This document shows, in pieces, positions 42,039-50,112 of a stretch of 64,000 bases of DNA. The notes beneath the pieces were generated by a model, which did no database searches, was not told where the DNA came from, and saw only the letters and a program-made list of their open reading frames with translations. The stretch's first letter is position 1, and the number at the start of each line of letters is the position of its first letter. The position numbers and the translations under genes were made by a program. Location: contig NC_015953.1 in the NCBI RefSeq assembly GCF_000177195.2, forward strand, positions 62,001 through 126,000, written 5' to 3'. The stretch is from Streptomyces sp. SirexAA-E. Lineage in GTDB: Bacteria; Actinomycetota; Actinomycetes; Streptomycetales; Streptomycetaceae.

Positions 42039-42671
42039 TCAGATGGCATCGGCGGCCGCCTTGAGGTCGCGTTCCTTCTGGACGAGCCCGGTGTTGACCA
42101 GCCGGCGCATGATCCCGTACGTGATGAGGGAACCGACGAGGTAGCACGGCTGGACGACGAGGACCTGGCCGGTGATGAAGCCCCAGGGCAGATGCAGGAT
42201 GACGCGGTTGCCCACGCCGAACATCAGCGCGTCGCCCAGACCGCCGATCTGACCGATGAGGATGAGCTGCCACAGCTTCAGGCCCTTGTCGCGGGACTTC
42301 ATGGCCCACACCAGCAGCGCCACGGGGATCGTGTGCGCGGCGTTGGTCAGGAACAGGAAGGGCGCCATCGGCTGGGAGGCCGTGAGGTTGGAGATGACCG
42401 GGTTGATCCACGCGGTGATCAGCGCTCCGGTGAGGCCGTAGAAGGCCGCGGCGGGCACCCAGATCGCGCAGACGACGATCGCCGAGACGATCGGGACGCT
42501 GCCGCCGGTCAGGGCCAGGTCGAGGCGCTCGGTGATCTGGAGGATCACGGCCATGGTCAGCCCGAGGAACACACACGTGATGATGGTGCGGGTGTCCCGG
42601 GGAAGGAGCTGGAACTTCCAGTTGGGGAGCGTCGTCCACCGCTTCTGCGACACTGTCTTCGCCGTGGCCAT
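42039..42671 (-). CDS. ECF transporter S component (substrate-binding membrane protein)
   Basis: A 210-residue membrane protein starting MATAKTVSQKRWTTLPNWKF, with six predicted helices (TIITCVFLGLTMAVILQITE, VPIVSAIVVCAIWVPAAAFY, GLTGALITAWINPVISNLTA, PFLFLTNAAHTIPVALLVWA, LILIGQIGGLGDALMFGVGN, VLVVQPCYLVGSLITYGIMR). The N-terminal conserved alanine-type helix and size fit an S component. I do not recognise the substrate class (thiamine, biotin, folate and riboflavin types do not fit by eye). Located between the sialidase-like gene and EcfT, it defines what the operon imports. Confidence 0.8.
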   Translation of the reverse strand: MATAKTVSQKRWTTLPNWKFQLLPRDTRTIITCVFLGLTMAVILQITERLDLALTGGSVPIVSAIVVCAIWVPAAAFYGLTGALITAWINPVISNLTASQPMAPFLFLTNAAHTIPVALLVWAMKSRDKGLKLWQLILIGQIGGLGDALMFGVGNRVILHLPWGFITGQVLVVQPCYLVGSLITYGIMRRLVNTGLVQKERDLKAAADAI

Positions 42672-42759
42672 GGGTCTTTCCTCTGCTGGTGTGTGCGGGC
42701 GCGGACCTCGGGTGCGTACGCCCTGGGGGACGGTCGGGCCGATCGGAGCGGGCGCCCGG

Positions 42760-43950
42760 TCACCCGGCGGCGGCGGAACCGGAGGGCGACGGTGCGTCAC
42801 CCTCGGGCTCGGGCAGGGCGAGAGCGCGGTTGACGACGATCCGGGCGGCGGAGCCGGTGCTGCCCATACGGCCGGCCAGGACGTCGTCCTCGGTGAACCG
42901 GGCGAGGTAGACGGCCCGGTCGCCGAAGCGGTCGTGGTCGTAGACGACGAAGATCCGGCCGTCGGCACCGACGGCGGCGTCGGGGTAGGAGACGTCGTCG
43001 CGGTCGTCGAGGAGGAGCCGGTGCGGCCAGGTGGCGCCGTCGTCGTCGCTGAGGAAGGCCGTGAGGTTGGTACGGCCCTTCCATTCCTTGACGTTGCCCT
43101 GCTCCTCGATCTCCTCGCGGGACCGCCGGTCACCGAAGTCCGCGTGGTTGATCATGAGCAGGCGTCCTGACGGGAGCCGGCGGATGTGGAAGCGCGAGCA
43201 GGGGCCGTCGATGTGGCTCCGGCGGCCGGGGGACCAGGTCCTTCCCCCGTCCTTCGAGAAGCTCTCGCCCACGCCGTCGAAGCACCGGACGAGCATCCAC
43301 AGCTCGCCGTCACGCTTCTCGACGACCATGTGCTCGTCGAAGCTGCGGTTCGGCACGTCGGCTCCGCCGAGGTAGGCGAACGTCTCGCCCTCGTCGGTCG
43401 AGACGTAGACGTTGGAGAACCGTTCGGCCTCCAGGGCGTGTTCCTCGGTCGGGGTGTGGCATGCCCAGATGGCCGCGGGGAACAGCCAGGTGCCGTCGGC
43501 GAGCACGGTGGGCTTGTTCATCATGATCCCGTTGGCGATCCGCCGCGGAGCGGTCCAGACGGGCTCGTCGTCGTCGGGGTTGCCGCTCGTGGCGACCCAG
43601 ACACCGATCCTGCCGTCGAAGAAGTCCCGGCTCTGGTTCCACGTCGCCCAGAGGCGCCCGGCGGGGTCCCGCCAGAGACAGGGGTCGTACACGCGGACCT
43701 CGGGGTCGTCGTGCTCGACGACGAACCTGGGGCCGGTCCAGGTGGTGCCGTCGTCGTCGCTGCTCGTGATGACGACGAAGTTGCCGCCGGTCTCCGTCTC
43801 CATCCCCGTGTACCAGTTGGCGTAGAGCCGCCCGCCCCGGGTTCGCTCGACCGACGGTATGCCCTGCCACCTGCGGTACGCGTCCTGGTACCGGGCGCCG
43901 GTGGGACGGGGGTGAATCCGGGCGGGGGACATGGTGCCTGTCCGCGTCAT
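42760..43950 (-). CDS. Sialidase-like (BNR/Asp-box) glycosyl hydrolase
   Basis: A 396-residue protein; start 43950 (MTRTGTMSPARIHPRPTGAR) has AGGAG upstream. Four Asp-boxes mark a six-bladed beta-propeller: SSDDDGTTW, STDEGETF, SKDGGRTW and SDDDGATW. Other family blocks: YQDAYRRWQGIPSVERTRGG (the R-I-P-like active-site start), NGIMMNKPTVLADGTWLFPA, MINHADFGD and YDHDRFGDRAVYLARFTEDD. There is no signal peptide, so it is cytoplasmic, unlike secreted sialidases. It would hydrolyse the compound brought in by the ECF transporter, encoded next in the operon. Confidence 0.85.
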   Translation of the reverse strand: MTRTGTMSPARIHPRPTGARYQDAYRRWQGIPSVERTRGGRLYANWYTGMETETGGNFVVITSSDDDGTTWTGPRFVVEHDDPEVRVYDPCLWRDPAGRLWATWNQSRDFFDGRIGVWVATSGNPDDDEPVWTAPRRIANGIMMNKPTVLADGTWLFPAAIWACHTPTEEHALEAERFSNVYVSTDEGETFAYLGGADVPNRSFDEHMVVEKRDGELWMLVRCFDGVGESFSKDGGRTWSPGRRSHIDGPCSRFHIRRLPSGRLLMINHADFGDRRSREEIEEQGNVKEWKGRTNLTAFLSDDDGATWPHRLLLDDRDDVSYPDAAVGADGRIFVVYDHDRFGDRAVYLARFTEDDVLAGRMGSTGSAARIVVNRALALPEPEGDAPSPSGSAAAG

Positions 43951-44029
43951 GCCTGCTCCTGTCGTCGGTGGTGCCGTGCCGGTGGCACGTGCGTCGGTGC
44001 ACGACAGTGTTGAGCAGGCACCAACGTCT

Positions 44030-44041
44030 GTCAATACTGAC
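44030..44041. promoter_or_regulatory. GTCA-palindrome, copy before the sialidase operon
   Basis: GTCAATACTGAC; reverse complement GTCAGTATTGAC. It shares the GTCA/TGAC arms of the site at 44944-44955 and overlaps the end of the FCD regulator gene, 79 bp before the sialidase start. Candidate operator for that regulator. Confidence 0.5.
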
Positions 44042-44819
44042 GAACACCCTCCTCCGCTCGGGCGGCGTCGGGCACCCAGTCGAGCAGCCGCTGGACGAGC
44101 ACCTCGTTGCCGCCGACGATCGACGTCTCCACGGCGGCGATCATCGCCTCGAAGTGCGCCCTCATGGCCTCCTCCGCACCGGCGGGGTCCCGCCGCTCGA
44201 TCCGGTCGAGGACCGCCTGGTGCTCGGCGACGACGTTCTCCTCGTCGCGGCGGGTGGCGAGCACCGTGTCGAGCACCGCCTCGACCCGGTCCAGGTGCGG
44301 CGCGAGCATCATCTCGGCCGCCACCTTGAGTATCCGGTTCGTCGACATCTCGACTATGGCCCGATGGAACCGCAGCCCCGGCTGCTCGATCATCGGGGCG
44401 CTCCCGACGACACGGACGTGCTGGTCCGACAGGCTCCGCAGTTCCCGCAGCCGGTCCTCCTCCGGCGCGCGGGCGGCATCGCCCGCCACCGCGCTCTCCA
44501 CGGCGCTGCGCGCCCTGAGCAGGTCGAGGAGGTCCTTGGTGTCACGCACCGCGTGCTGCAACGAGTCCGACGCGCGATGGGTCAGAACCGCCTCGGCCGC
44601 GCGTCGCCGCCCCTCAGCGGCCAGCGTCCGCCCCTTGGTGCCCACGGGCACGGTCCACCCACGGGCGTCCATCTCCCGCAGCAGGCGCGAGACGGAGGAC
44701 TCGCTGAGCTCCCGGCCCCGCTTCGCCAGCTCTCGCTGCGCGTTGCGCGTCCCCAGCGGCCCGCTCGACGCGGACATCAACTGAAGGAGCGCAAGCATGG
44801 CCCCTTCGCGGTCATTCAT
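44031..44819 (-). CDS. FCD-domain (FadR-like GntR) transcriptional regulator
   Basis: A 262-residue regulator, start 44819 (MNDREGAMLALLQLMSASSG). The N-terminal winged helix is unusual for GntR (GTRNAQRELAKRGRELSESS, VSRLLREMDARGWTVPVG), closer to other wHTH types. The C-terminal part is a clear FCD domain: LLDLLRARSAVESAVAGDAA, PGLRFHRAIVEMSTNRILKV, VAEHQAVLDRIERRDPAGAE, EAMRAHFEAMIAAVE, with the Asp/His metal and ligand positions. FCD regulators sense organic acids or sugar acids. It heads the sialidase/ECF operon and is divergent from the PuuE-like gene. Confidence 0.85.
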   Translation of the reverse strand: MNDREGAMLALLQLMSASSGPLGTRNAQRELAKRGRELSESSVSRLLREMDARGWTVPVGTKGRTLAAEGRRRAAEAVLTHRASDSLQHAVRDTKDLLDLLRARSAVESAVAGDAARAPEEDRLRELRSLSDQHVRVVGSAPMIEQPGLRFHRAIVEMSTNRILKVAAEMMLAPHLDRVEAVLDTVLATRRDEENVVAEHQAVLDRIERRDPAGAEEAMRAHFEAMIAAVETSIVGGNEVLVQRLLDWVPDAARAEEGVRQY

Positions 44820-44943
44820 GGTCGTCCCCTCGCTCGTCCCGCCGGACGCCTCGTGTCCGCCGGCCGTTCCGCCCCCGCCCTCGGCGAGGGGCAAGCCGCC
44901 GAAGTCCCGCCCTTGACTGCGCACACCTCCGCCGCCATGGTTA

Positions 44944-44955
44944 GTCAGAACTGAC
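44944..44955. promoter_or_regulatory. GTCA-palindrome between regulator and PuuE-like gene
   Basis: GTCAG-AA-CTGAC, a near-perfect 12-bp inverted repeat 124 bp upstream of the FCD regulator start and 76 bp upstream of the deacetylase start. Placed to control both divergent genes. Confidence 0.55.
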
Positions 44956-45031
44956 CGACGCCTGCCGAACTCAGGATACCGTGCCTGTTCCTGTGGCGGC
45001 ACGGCCTTCCGCGATCAAGGCAGGACTCTCG

Positions 45032-46027
45032 ATGACGCGCACCCTTCCCCCCAGCGACTACCCCCGCGACCTGGCCGGCTACGGCGGGGATCTCCCCCAC
45101 GCGCAATGGCCCGGCGGGGCCAAGGTGGCCGTGCAGTTCGTCGTCAACGTCGAGGAGGGCGGCGAGAACAACGTCCTGCACGGCGACGAGGCGTCGGAGG
45201 CGTTCCTCACCGAGGAGCCGACCAGCGCGCTACGGGGCCGTCGCAACCTGAACGTCGAGTCCCAGTACGAGTACGGCACCCGGGCGGGCTTCTGGCGTCT
45301 GCGCCGGCTCTTCGAGGAACGCGGTCTGCCGGTGACGGTCTTCGGTATATCGGAGTCGCTCCGGCGCAATCCCGGACTGGTCGCGGCCGCGCGGGAGTCC
45401 CGGTGGGAGATCGCCTCGCACTCGCTGCGGTGGATCGACTACGCCGCACTCGACCCGGACACCGAGCGCGAGCACATCGAGCGGGCCGTACGGATCCACA
45501 CCGAGGTGTGCGGTGAGGCACCGCACGGCTGGTACACGGGCCGCAACAGCGCGAACACCCGCCGCCTCGTCGTCGAGCACGGGGGTTTCCTCTACGACTC
45601 GGATTCGTTCAGCGACGACCTGCCGTACTGGACCGACGTCGACGGCACCGCGCACCTGGTACTCCCCTACACCCTCGACAACAACGACGGCCGGTACGTC
45701 AACACCTACGGCTTCCAGTCCGAGTCCTTCTCCACGTATCTGACACACGCGCTCGAACTCCTCCTGGAGGAGGGCACGGAGCGCCCGCGGATGATGAGTG
45801 TCGGGCTGCACCTCCGTATCAGCGGACGGCCCGGCCGTGCCGCGGACCTGCGCCGCTTCCTCGACGTCGTGGCCGGCCACCCCGACGTGTGGGTGGCCCG
45901 CCGCGTGGACATCGCACGTCACTGGCGCAGAGTCCATCCCGCCTCGGAATGGCTGCCGCGCTCCGTCGACCCGCTGGCCGGGGACGCGTCCGCGGACGCC
46001 CTCACGGCGACTCCGCCCCGGGGCTGA
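45032..46027 (+). CDS. PuuE-like allantoinase/polysaccharide deacetylase-fold amidohydrolase
   Basis: A 331-residue NodB-fold hydrolase, ATG 45032. It follows the PuuE (metal-independent allantoinase) plan closely: DYPRDLAGYGGDLPHAQWPG, VAVQFVVNVEEGGENNVLHG, DEASEAFLTEE, QYEYGTRAGFWRLRRLFEER, VTVFGISESLRRNPGLVAAA, EIASHSLRWIDYAALDPDTE, GWYTGRNSANTRRLVVEHGG, FLYDSDSFSDDLPYW, DNNDGRYVNTYGFQ, VGLHLRISGRPGRAADLRRF. No signal peptide, so it works on an intracellular amide or hydantoin ring. It is divergent from the FCD regulator and probably belongs to the ECF regulon. Whether the substrate is allantoin, a hydantoin or an N-acetyl compound is open; no other ureide genes are nearby. Confidence 0.87.
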   Translation: MTRTLPPSDYPRDLAGYGGDLPHAQWPGGAKVAVQFVVNVEEGGENNVLHGDEASEAFLTEEPTSALRGRRNLNVESQYEYGTRAGFWRLRRLFEERGLPVTVFGISESLRRNPGLVAAARESRWEIASHSLRWIDYAALDPDTEREHIERAVRIHTEVCGEAPHGWYTGRNSANTRRLVVEHGGFLYDSDSFSDDLPYWTDVDGTAHLVLPYTLDNNDGRYVNTYGFQSESFSTYLTHALELLLEEGTERPRMMSVGLHLRISGRPGRAADLRRFLDVVAGHPDVWVARRVDIARHWRRVHPASEWLPRSVDPLAGDASADALTATPPRG

Positions 46028-46467
46028 ACGGACGCGGGCGGGGGCGCCGTGGCCGCGCTCACGCGCCCTGACAGGACCCGCGCTGTCCGGCGGACGGCCG
46101 GGCCGGACCGGTCAGGGGCCAGGCGCGGTGGTGCCCACTGCCCCGTCTGACCGGCACACGCGGACCGCCCCCTCTCCCCGAGCGGGGTGCGCAGCGGCTC
46201 GCCGGCGCGCTCACCCCGGGAGGGGAAGCCGCTCGGGGCGACGGGCCGGGGCAGCGGGCGTCCCGCCGGGCAGAGCAGGCGAGGCGGAGCCGAGCCCCTC
46301 CCCCGGACGCCCTGGCACTCCTGTACCCGCCGAGGGCTCGCGCGTCTGCGAGAATCGCCGTTCCGCGAGGTTTTCGAGCTGGGCGGCCTCTGGGCTCACG
46401 CTCGCCCCGGGCACCTGGGGCAGCAGGCCGTGCTCACACTTTCCGTACCCCTCCCAGGAGCAGCGTG
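46028..46467. other. Stretch without a supportable gene
   Basis: Very GC-rich, with no motif-bearing frame. It should contain the promoter of the GH16 gene; I cannot point to -10/-35 boxes. Confidence 0.45.
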
Positions 46468-47325
46468 ATGAAGCGACCTACCCGCCTGGCGCTCGTGCTG
46501 GCACTGAGCGGGCTGCTGGGCGGATGCGGGACCGCTCCGACAGGGTCGCCCTCTTCCTCGGCCGGTGAGGAAGTCTTCTGGCAGGCGGAGTTCGAGGGGG
46601 CGGCGGGCGCCCGCCCGTCGGAACGGTTCTGGAACACCGAAACCGGCAACCTGGATGCCGAGGGGTGGGGCAACAACGAGCTCCAGTACTACACGGACGA
46701 CGTGGCCAACTCCGCTCTGGACGGCGCGGGCCACCTCGCGATTTCCGCGCGTCCGGCCCCCGACGGCTCCGAACTGCCGTGCTACACGCAGGAGTTCTGC
46801 ACCTGGACGTCGGCCCGCCTGACGACCGAGGGGAAAGTCGCGCTCACCCGTGGACGCGTGGAGATCCGCGCGAAGATACCCACCGGCACGGGACTGCTGC
46901 CGGCGATCTGGATGCTGGGCGAGAACGGAGCCGAATGGCCCGCGCAGGGTGAGATCGACATCTGCGAGGTGGTCGGCGGAGAACCGCGGACGGTGTACGG
47001 CACCGCGCACGGGCCGACCTACTTCAACGAGAACGGCGCGGGTGGCAGCACCGACCTACCGGCCGACGCGTCGGAGGCCTTCCACACGTACGCCCTCGAC
47101 AAGCAGCCCCGCCGCATCACCTGGTCCGTCGACGGCGAACCGTACTTCACCTTGACACCGTCGAAGTTGCCCGCGCCACGCGACTGGGTCTTCGAACAGG
47201 ACATGCATCTGCTGCTCAACGTTGCCGTCGGAGGCGACTGGCCCGGCCCCCCGGACGCCTCGACACCGTCTCCCGCGACGATGACGGTCGATTACGTGCG
47301 CTTCTACGGCCAGGGCCGCGCGTGA
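46468..47325 (+). CDS. GH16 family glycoside hydrolase, lipoprotein
   Basis: A 285-residue exported protein; ATG 46468 with AGGAG seven bases upstream. The lipobox LLGGC (cysteine 21) after a short hydrophobic signal predicts lipid anchoring. The GH16 beta-sandwich is complete: VFWQAEFEGAAGARPSERFW, GWGNNELQYYTDDVANSALD, RGRVEIRAKIPTGTGLLPAI, WMLGENGAEWPAQGEIDICE (catalytic E-I-D-I-x-E), TYGTAHG-type VYGTAHGPTYFNENGAGGST, FHTYALDKQPRRITWSVDGE and LNVAVGGDWPGPPDA. The WNNELQ and GGNWPG-type motifs are typical of laminarinase-like beta-1,3-glucanases. Monocistronic. Confidence 0.92.
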   Translation: MKRPTRLALVLALSGLLGGCGTAPTGSPSSSAGEEVFWQAEFEGAAGARPSERFWNTETGNLDAEGWGNNELQYYTDDVANSALDGAGHLAISARPAPDGSELPCYTQEFCTWTSARLTTEGKVALTRGRVEIRAKIPTGTGLLPAIWMLGENGAEWPAQGEIDICEVVGGEPRTVYGTAHGPTYFNENGAGGSTDLPADASEAFHTYALDKQPRRITWSVDGEPYFTLTPSKLPAPRDWVFEQDMHLLLNVAVGGDWPGPPDASTPSPATMTVDYVRFYGQGRA

Positions 47326-47696
47326 ACCGGAATCGGGTGAAGGCGACGACGCGTCGGAGCGGCTGCCGCGGCGCCGAAGGCGGGCGGCAGAGGTACCGGC
47401 GCGATCCTGCCGGTCGGCGGCGGCGCAGGCGCCTGAAGGGAGCGGAGTCAGCTCGGCCGCGGCGGGTTCCTCGGCTCGTGCCCGCGTATGCGCGAGGTGG
47501 TGGCGGCAGTGGTGCCCGTCTCGACGATCGTGCCGTTGGGGGTGAGGCGGTCGACGGCCGGGCGGAGCCGCGGATCCGTGAACGGCTTGGTCCGGCCGAA
47601 CGGGACCGGCGCTTGTTCCCCGCGGGGAGTCCGCCCTGTCACCTGCTGCTGCTTCCCGCCGGTGTGCTCACGAGGTGCGCGCTCACGGAAAAGCCG
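47326..47696. other. Stretch without a supportable gene
   Basis: Both strands carry open frames of low complexity. A short minus-strand piece (47448-47642) reads PFTDPRLRPAVDRLTPNGTI, possibly a gene tail, but too little to name. Confidence 0.4.
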
Positions 47697-47726
47697 TTGT
47701 GCGATGATCAGCTCGGCGTCTAGCGT
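47697..47726 (+). promoter_or_regulatory. Possible promoter of the tRNA-like RNA and downstream gene
   Basis: TTGTGC (47697-47702) and TAGCGT (47721-47726) are spaced by 18 bp and fit a vegetative promoter. Transcription would start about 47733, only a few bases before the cloverleaf, so the RNA would have a very short 5' leader. Confidence 0.4.
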
Positions 47727-47736
47727 CTACCGTCAT

Positions 47737-47808
47737 CGGCGTGTAGCTCAGCAGGAGAGCACCGGGCTCTGGTCCCGGAGGGCGCAGGGGCGGAACCTGC
47801 CACGTCGG
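47737..47808 (+). ncRNA. tRNA-Gln(CUG)-like cloverleaf with aberrant T-loop
   Basis: A near-canonical cloverleaf: acceptor CGGCGTG/CACGTCG (7 bp, one G-U), D-arm GCTC/GAGC, anticodon stem CCGGG/CCCGG with loop CTCTGGT (anticodon CUG, Gln), five-base variable region, T-stem GCAGG/CCTGC. The T-loop is GGCGGAA instead of TTCxAxx, so T54, psi55 and C56 are absent and the elbow could not form normally. No CCA is encoded. It ends three bases before the ATG of the 766-residue protein, so it is either a tRNA-like leader in that mRNA or a separate small RNA. An ordinary functional tRNA-Gln is unlikely. Confidence 0.7.
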
Positions 47809-47811
47809 CTT

Positions 47812-50112
47812 ATGAATGACGACGCTGAGCAGCAGCCTCTCACCGTGGCCCTGTCCTATCCGGAGGGCCAACTGGCCAAGGCCTTCGTGACCGCGTTGAC
47901 CCATGAGGACGTCGGCGCACGGCATCGCGCCGAGGTACGCGGGGAGCGCTGGCGGGAGGTTCTGGCGGCGCTGGCCGCAGACCGCCTCTCGGTCGGTTCG
48001 CGTACGCCCGTGGTCGGGCTTCCGCCGTGGGTCACTCCCGAGGTGGTCCGGGGCGGCTTCGCCACCGGTTCGGCGAGCGCGGGCGGCCCGCTCCGGACCC
48101 ACGAGACCGAGGCCGCGCGGAGTTTCCGCGTGCCCGCTCAGCGGCGTGCGCTCTTCGCGTACTGCCTCACGGAACCCGGACTTGCCTGGCTGTGGGCCCG
48201 GTTGGACAGCGGCTGCTACGAGATCGGCGTACCCGAGGAAGCCGCACTGCTCACCGTGGCCTGGCTGGTGCGCCGTGGGGAGACCGGCGCGGCGCTCGAC
48301 CTCGTGGCGGAGCTGGAGCCGTTCGCCGACCGGCTGCGCTTCCTGCCCCGCCCGGCGGACGGGCCCGCACCGGACGCCACCGCGGCCGTCCATCGGCGCA
48401 CCGTCTCCGAGACCGTCGACACCCTGGCCCGGCGGCGGCCCAACGCGGCCGTCGAGACGCAGCGCGAGGCGCTCGCCGTGTGGCAGCCCTTCGCCGACGA
48501 ACTGCTCACCCACTGGCTGCGGACAGCTCAAGGCGGCGACGTTCTCGGGCTCGCTCCGGAGGCGAACTGGCCGGCGCAGGGCGAGGCTCTGCTCGACCGC
48601 TACCGGGTGCTCGCCGCGGAGCACACCTTGTGCACCAAGCACCGCGACCCCAAGGAGAACCTGGGCATTCTTCGGGAGGCGCTGGAGGAGGTCGTCGCCG
48701 GACGGCCGCTGGAGGCGCGTCGGCTCGGTCTGCTGCGACACGCGGTGCGGTCCATGGTGCGGCGGCGCGGTCTGCCCGGCTCGGCCGCGCACACGGCCTT
48801 GCGCCGTCGGCAGGCCGAGCAGGCGGCGCTTCCCTCACATCACGCCCTGGCGCAGCTGATGTCGCGTCGGCTCGCCGCTCTCCCTCCGGGGACGGGCATC
48901 ACCGACATCGCCCCGCTCCTGGGTCCGGTGGACGGGGAGGAGAGCCGGGAGACCGGCCTGCCCCTCGGAGCCGTCGTACCGGCCACGGTCAGCAAGGTGG
49001 TCGAGTCCGCGCTGAGCGCCCCGATCGGCACGCTCGTGGAGCGGGGCGTCATCCCGTCCGCCGAGGTCATGGCCGAGTTGGTGCCGCAGTTGGTCGCCGC
49101 CACCACCGCACACGCGTACGGCGACGCGGCCCTGCGAGCCGTGATGGCCGCGAACTACCGGGCGTTCCGCAACCGCCGCTCGTTGCTCCTGCTCAATCTG
49201 GAACGGCAGGTGCGTGTCGAGGAACTGCCCTGGGTACGGGCGGTTTCGCGGCAGCGATCGGCGGCACCGGACACGCCGGACGGCGAGGGCGCGCTCTTTG
49301 TGCTGCGGCACCTGGGCGAGCTGGCCGTACAGGCCTTCCCGGGGACACTCCTGCCCAATCCGCTGATCCGCGAGTTCGGCGTCCTCGGCCGCCAGGGCGA
49401 CCTCGGGGCCCCGTTCGTGGAGGAGCTGGCTGCCGACATCTTCATGGGCACGTTCAGCCCGAAGTTCCTCAAGGCCGCACGGGTCGCGGGCGAGCTGCTC
49501 GGCGGCACGCTGTACGAGCGTTACTACGGCATCGACTACGCGGCCATCCGCAATCTGGCGATCGTCGAGACCGGTGAGGCTCTGTCCCGTTCGTCCGGCA
49601 CCCGCACCTCTCCCGGCTTCGCGCGGCTGTGCGCCGAACGGGCTGGGCCGGCCTCGCGGGCCTGGTCGGTCGCGGCGAACGGGATGGTGATCGAGCAGGC
49701 GCAGATCCTCACCACGCACAACCTGGCCACCCTGGTGAACCGGGTGGGCATCACCCCCCGGGCCGGATGGTCCGACCTGGCGCGCCTCTGCTTCGCGACC
49801 GTGTGCCGGCTGACCGCCCGTGTGCACCGCAACCCGCGGCCGTTGGGCACGATCAAGGACGCCGCGTACGCGTGGCGCCAGATGGTGTTCCACCTGTCCC
49901 TGTGCCCGCCGCAGGAGCAGCGGCGGGCCATCGCGGGCATGACGGAGGAGACGGCCCGCCACCCGGCCCATGTCGCTGCCCGGCTCGCTCCAGCCCCGGC
50001 GGGCCTGGTTCTGGTCGGCGAGGGGGGCGCCTTCGGCCGTGACGGGACGGCGGACACCGGACGGGCCCGGCGCTTCGTGGGGTGGAGCGCGGACGGGCAC
50101 TGGATGCGGTGA
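47812..50112 (+). CDS. Large conserved protein of unknown function next to a tRNA-like RNA
   Basis: A 766-residue soluble protein starting MNDDAEQQPLTVALSYPEGQ. No Shine-Dalgarno precedes the ATG; the tRNA-like cloverleaf ends three bases before it. It is mostly helical, rich in Arg, Ala and Leu, with no signal peptide or membrane helix. Distinct blocks: DRLSVGSRTPVVGLPPWVTP, LLTVAWLVRRGETGAALDLV, RRRPNAAVETQREALAVWQP, CTKHRDPKENLGILREALEE, GLPGSAAHTALRRRQAEQAA, RRSLLLLNLERQVRVEELPW, FVEELAADIFMGTFSPKFLK, AARVAGELLGGTLYERYYGI, TTHNLATLVNRVGI. I do not recognise the fold, although I believe similar proteins occur across Streptomyces. Its placement suggests an RNA-related role, perhaps binding or sensing tRNA-Gln; that is speculation. 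It is transcribed alone. Confidence 0.85.
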   Translation: MNDDAEQQPLTVALSYPEGQLAKAFVTALTHEDVGARHRAEVRGERWREVLAALAADRLSVGSRTPVVGLPPWVTPEVVRGGFATGSASAGGPLRTHETEAARSFRVPAQRRALFAYCLTEPGLAWLWARLDSGCYEIGVPEEAALLTVAWLVRRGETGAALDLVAELEPFADRLRFLPRPADGPAPDATAAVHRRTVSETVDTLARRRPNAAVETQREALAVWQPFADELLTHWLRTAQGGDVLGLAPEANWPAQGEALLDRYRVLAAEHTLCTKHRDPKENLGILREALEEVVAGRPLEARRLGLLRHAVRSMVRRRGLPGSAAHTALRRRQAEQAALPSHHALAQLMSRRLAALPPGTGITDIAPLLGPVDGEESRETGLPLGAVVPATVSKVVESALSAPIGTLVERGVIPSAEVMAELVPQLVAATTAHAYGDAALRAVMAANYRAFRNRRSLLLLNLERQVRVEELPWVRAVSRQRSAAPDTPDGEGALFVLRHLGELAVQAFPGTLLPNPLIREFGVLGRQGDLGAPFVEELAADIFMGTFSPKFLKAARVAGELLGGTLYERYYGIDYAAIRNLAIVETGEALSRSSGTRTSPGFARLCAERAGPASRAWSVAANGMVIEQAQILTTHNLATLVNRVGITPRAGWSDLARLCFATVCRLTARVHRNPRPLGTIKDAAYAWRQMVFHLSLCPPQEQRRAIAGMTEETARHPAHVAARLAPAPAGLVLVGEGGAFGRDGTADTGRARRFVGWSADGHWMR

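Noticed and set aside
47448..47642. IstB-like or other gene tail on the minus strand
   Set aside because: Only a short ambiguous segment; no ATPase motif.
47737..47808. Calling this an ordinary tRNA-Gln gene
   Set aside because: The T-loop lacks all conserved bases, no CCA is encoded, and the sequence does not look like the normal Streptomyces tRNA-Gln.
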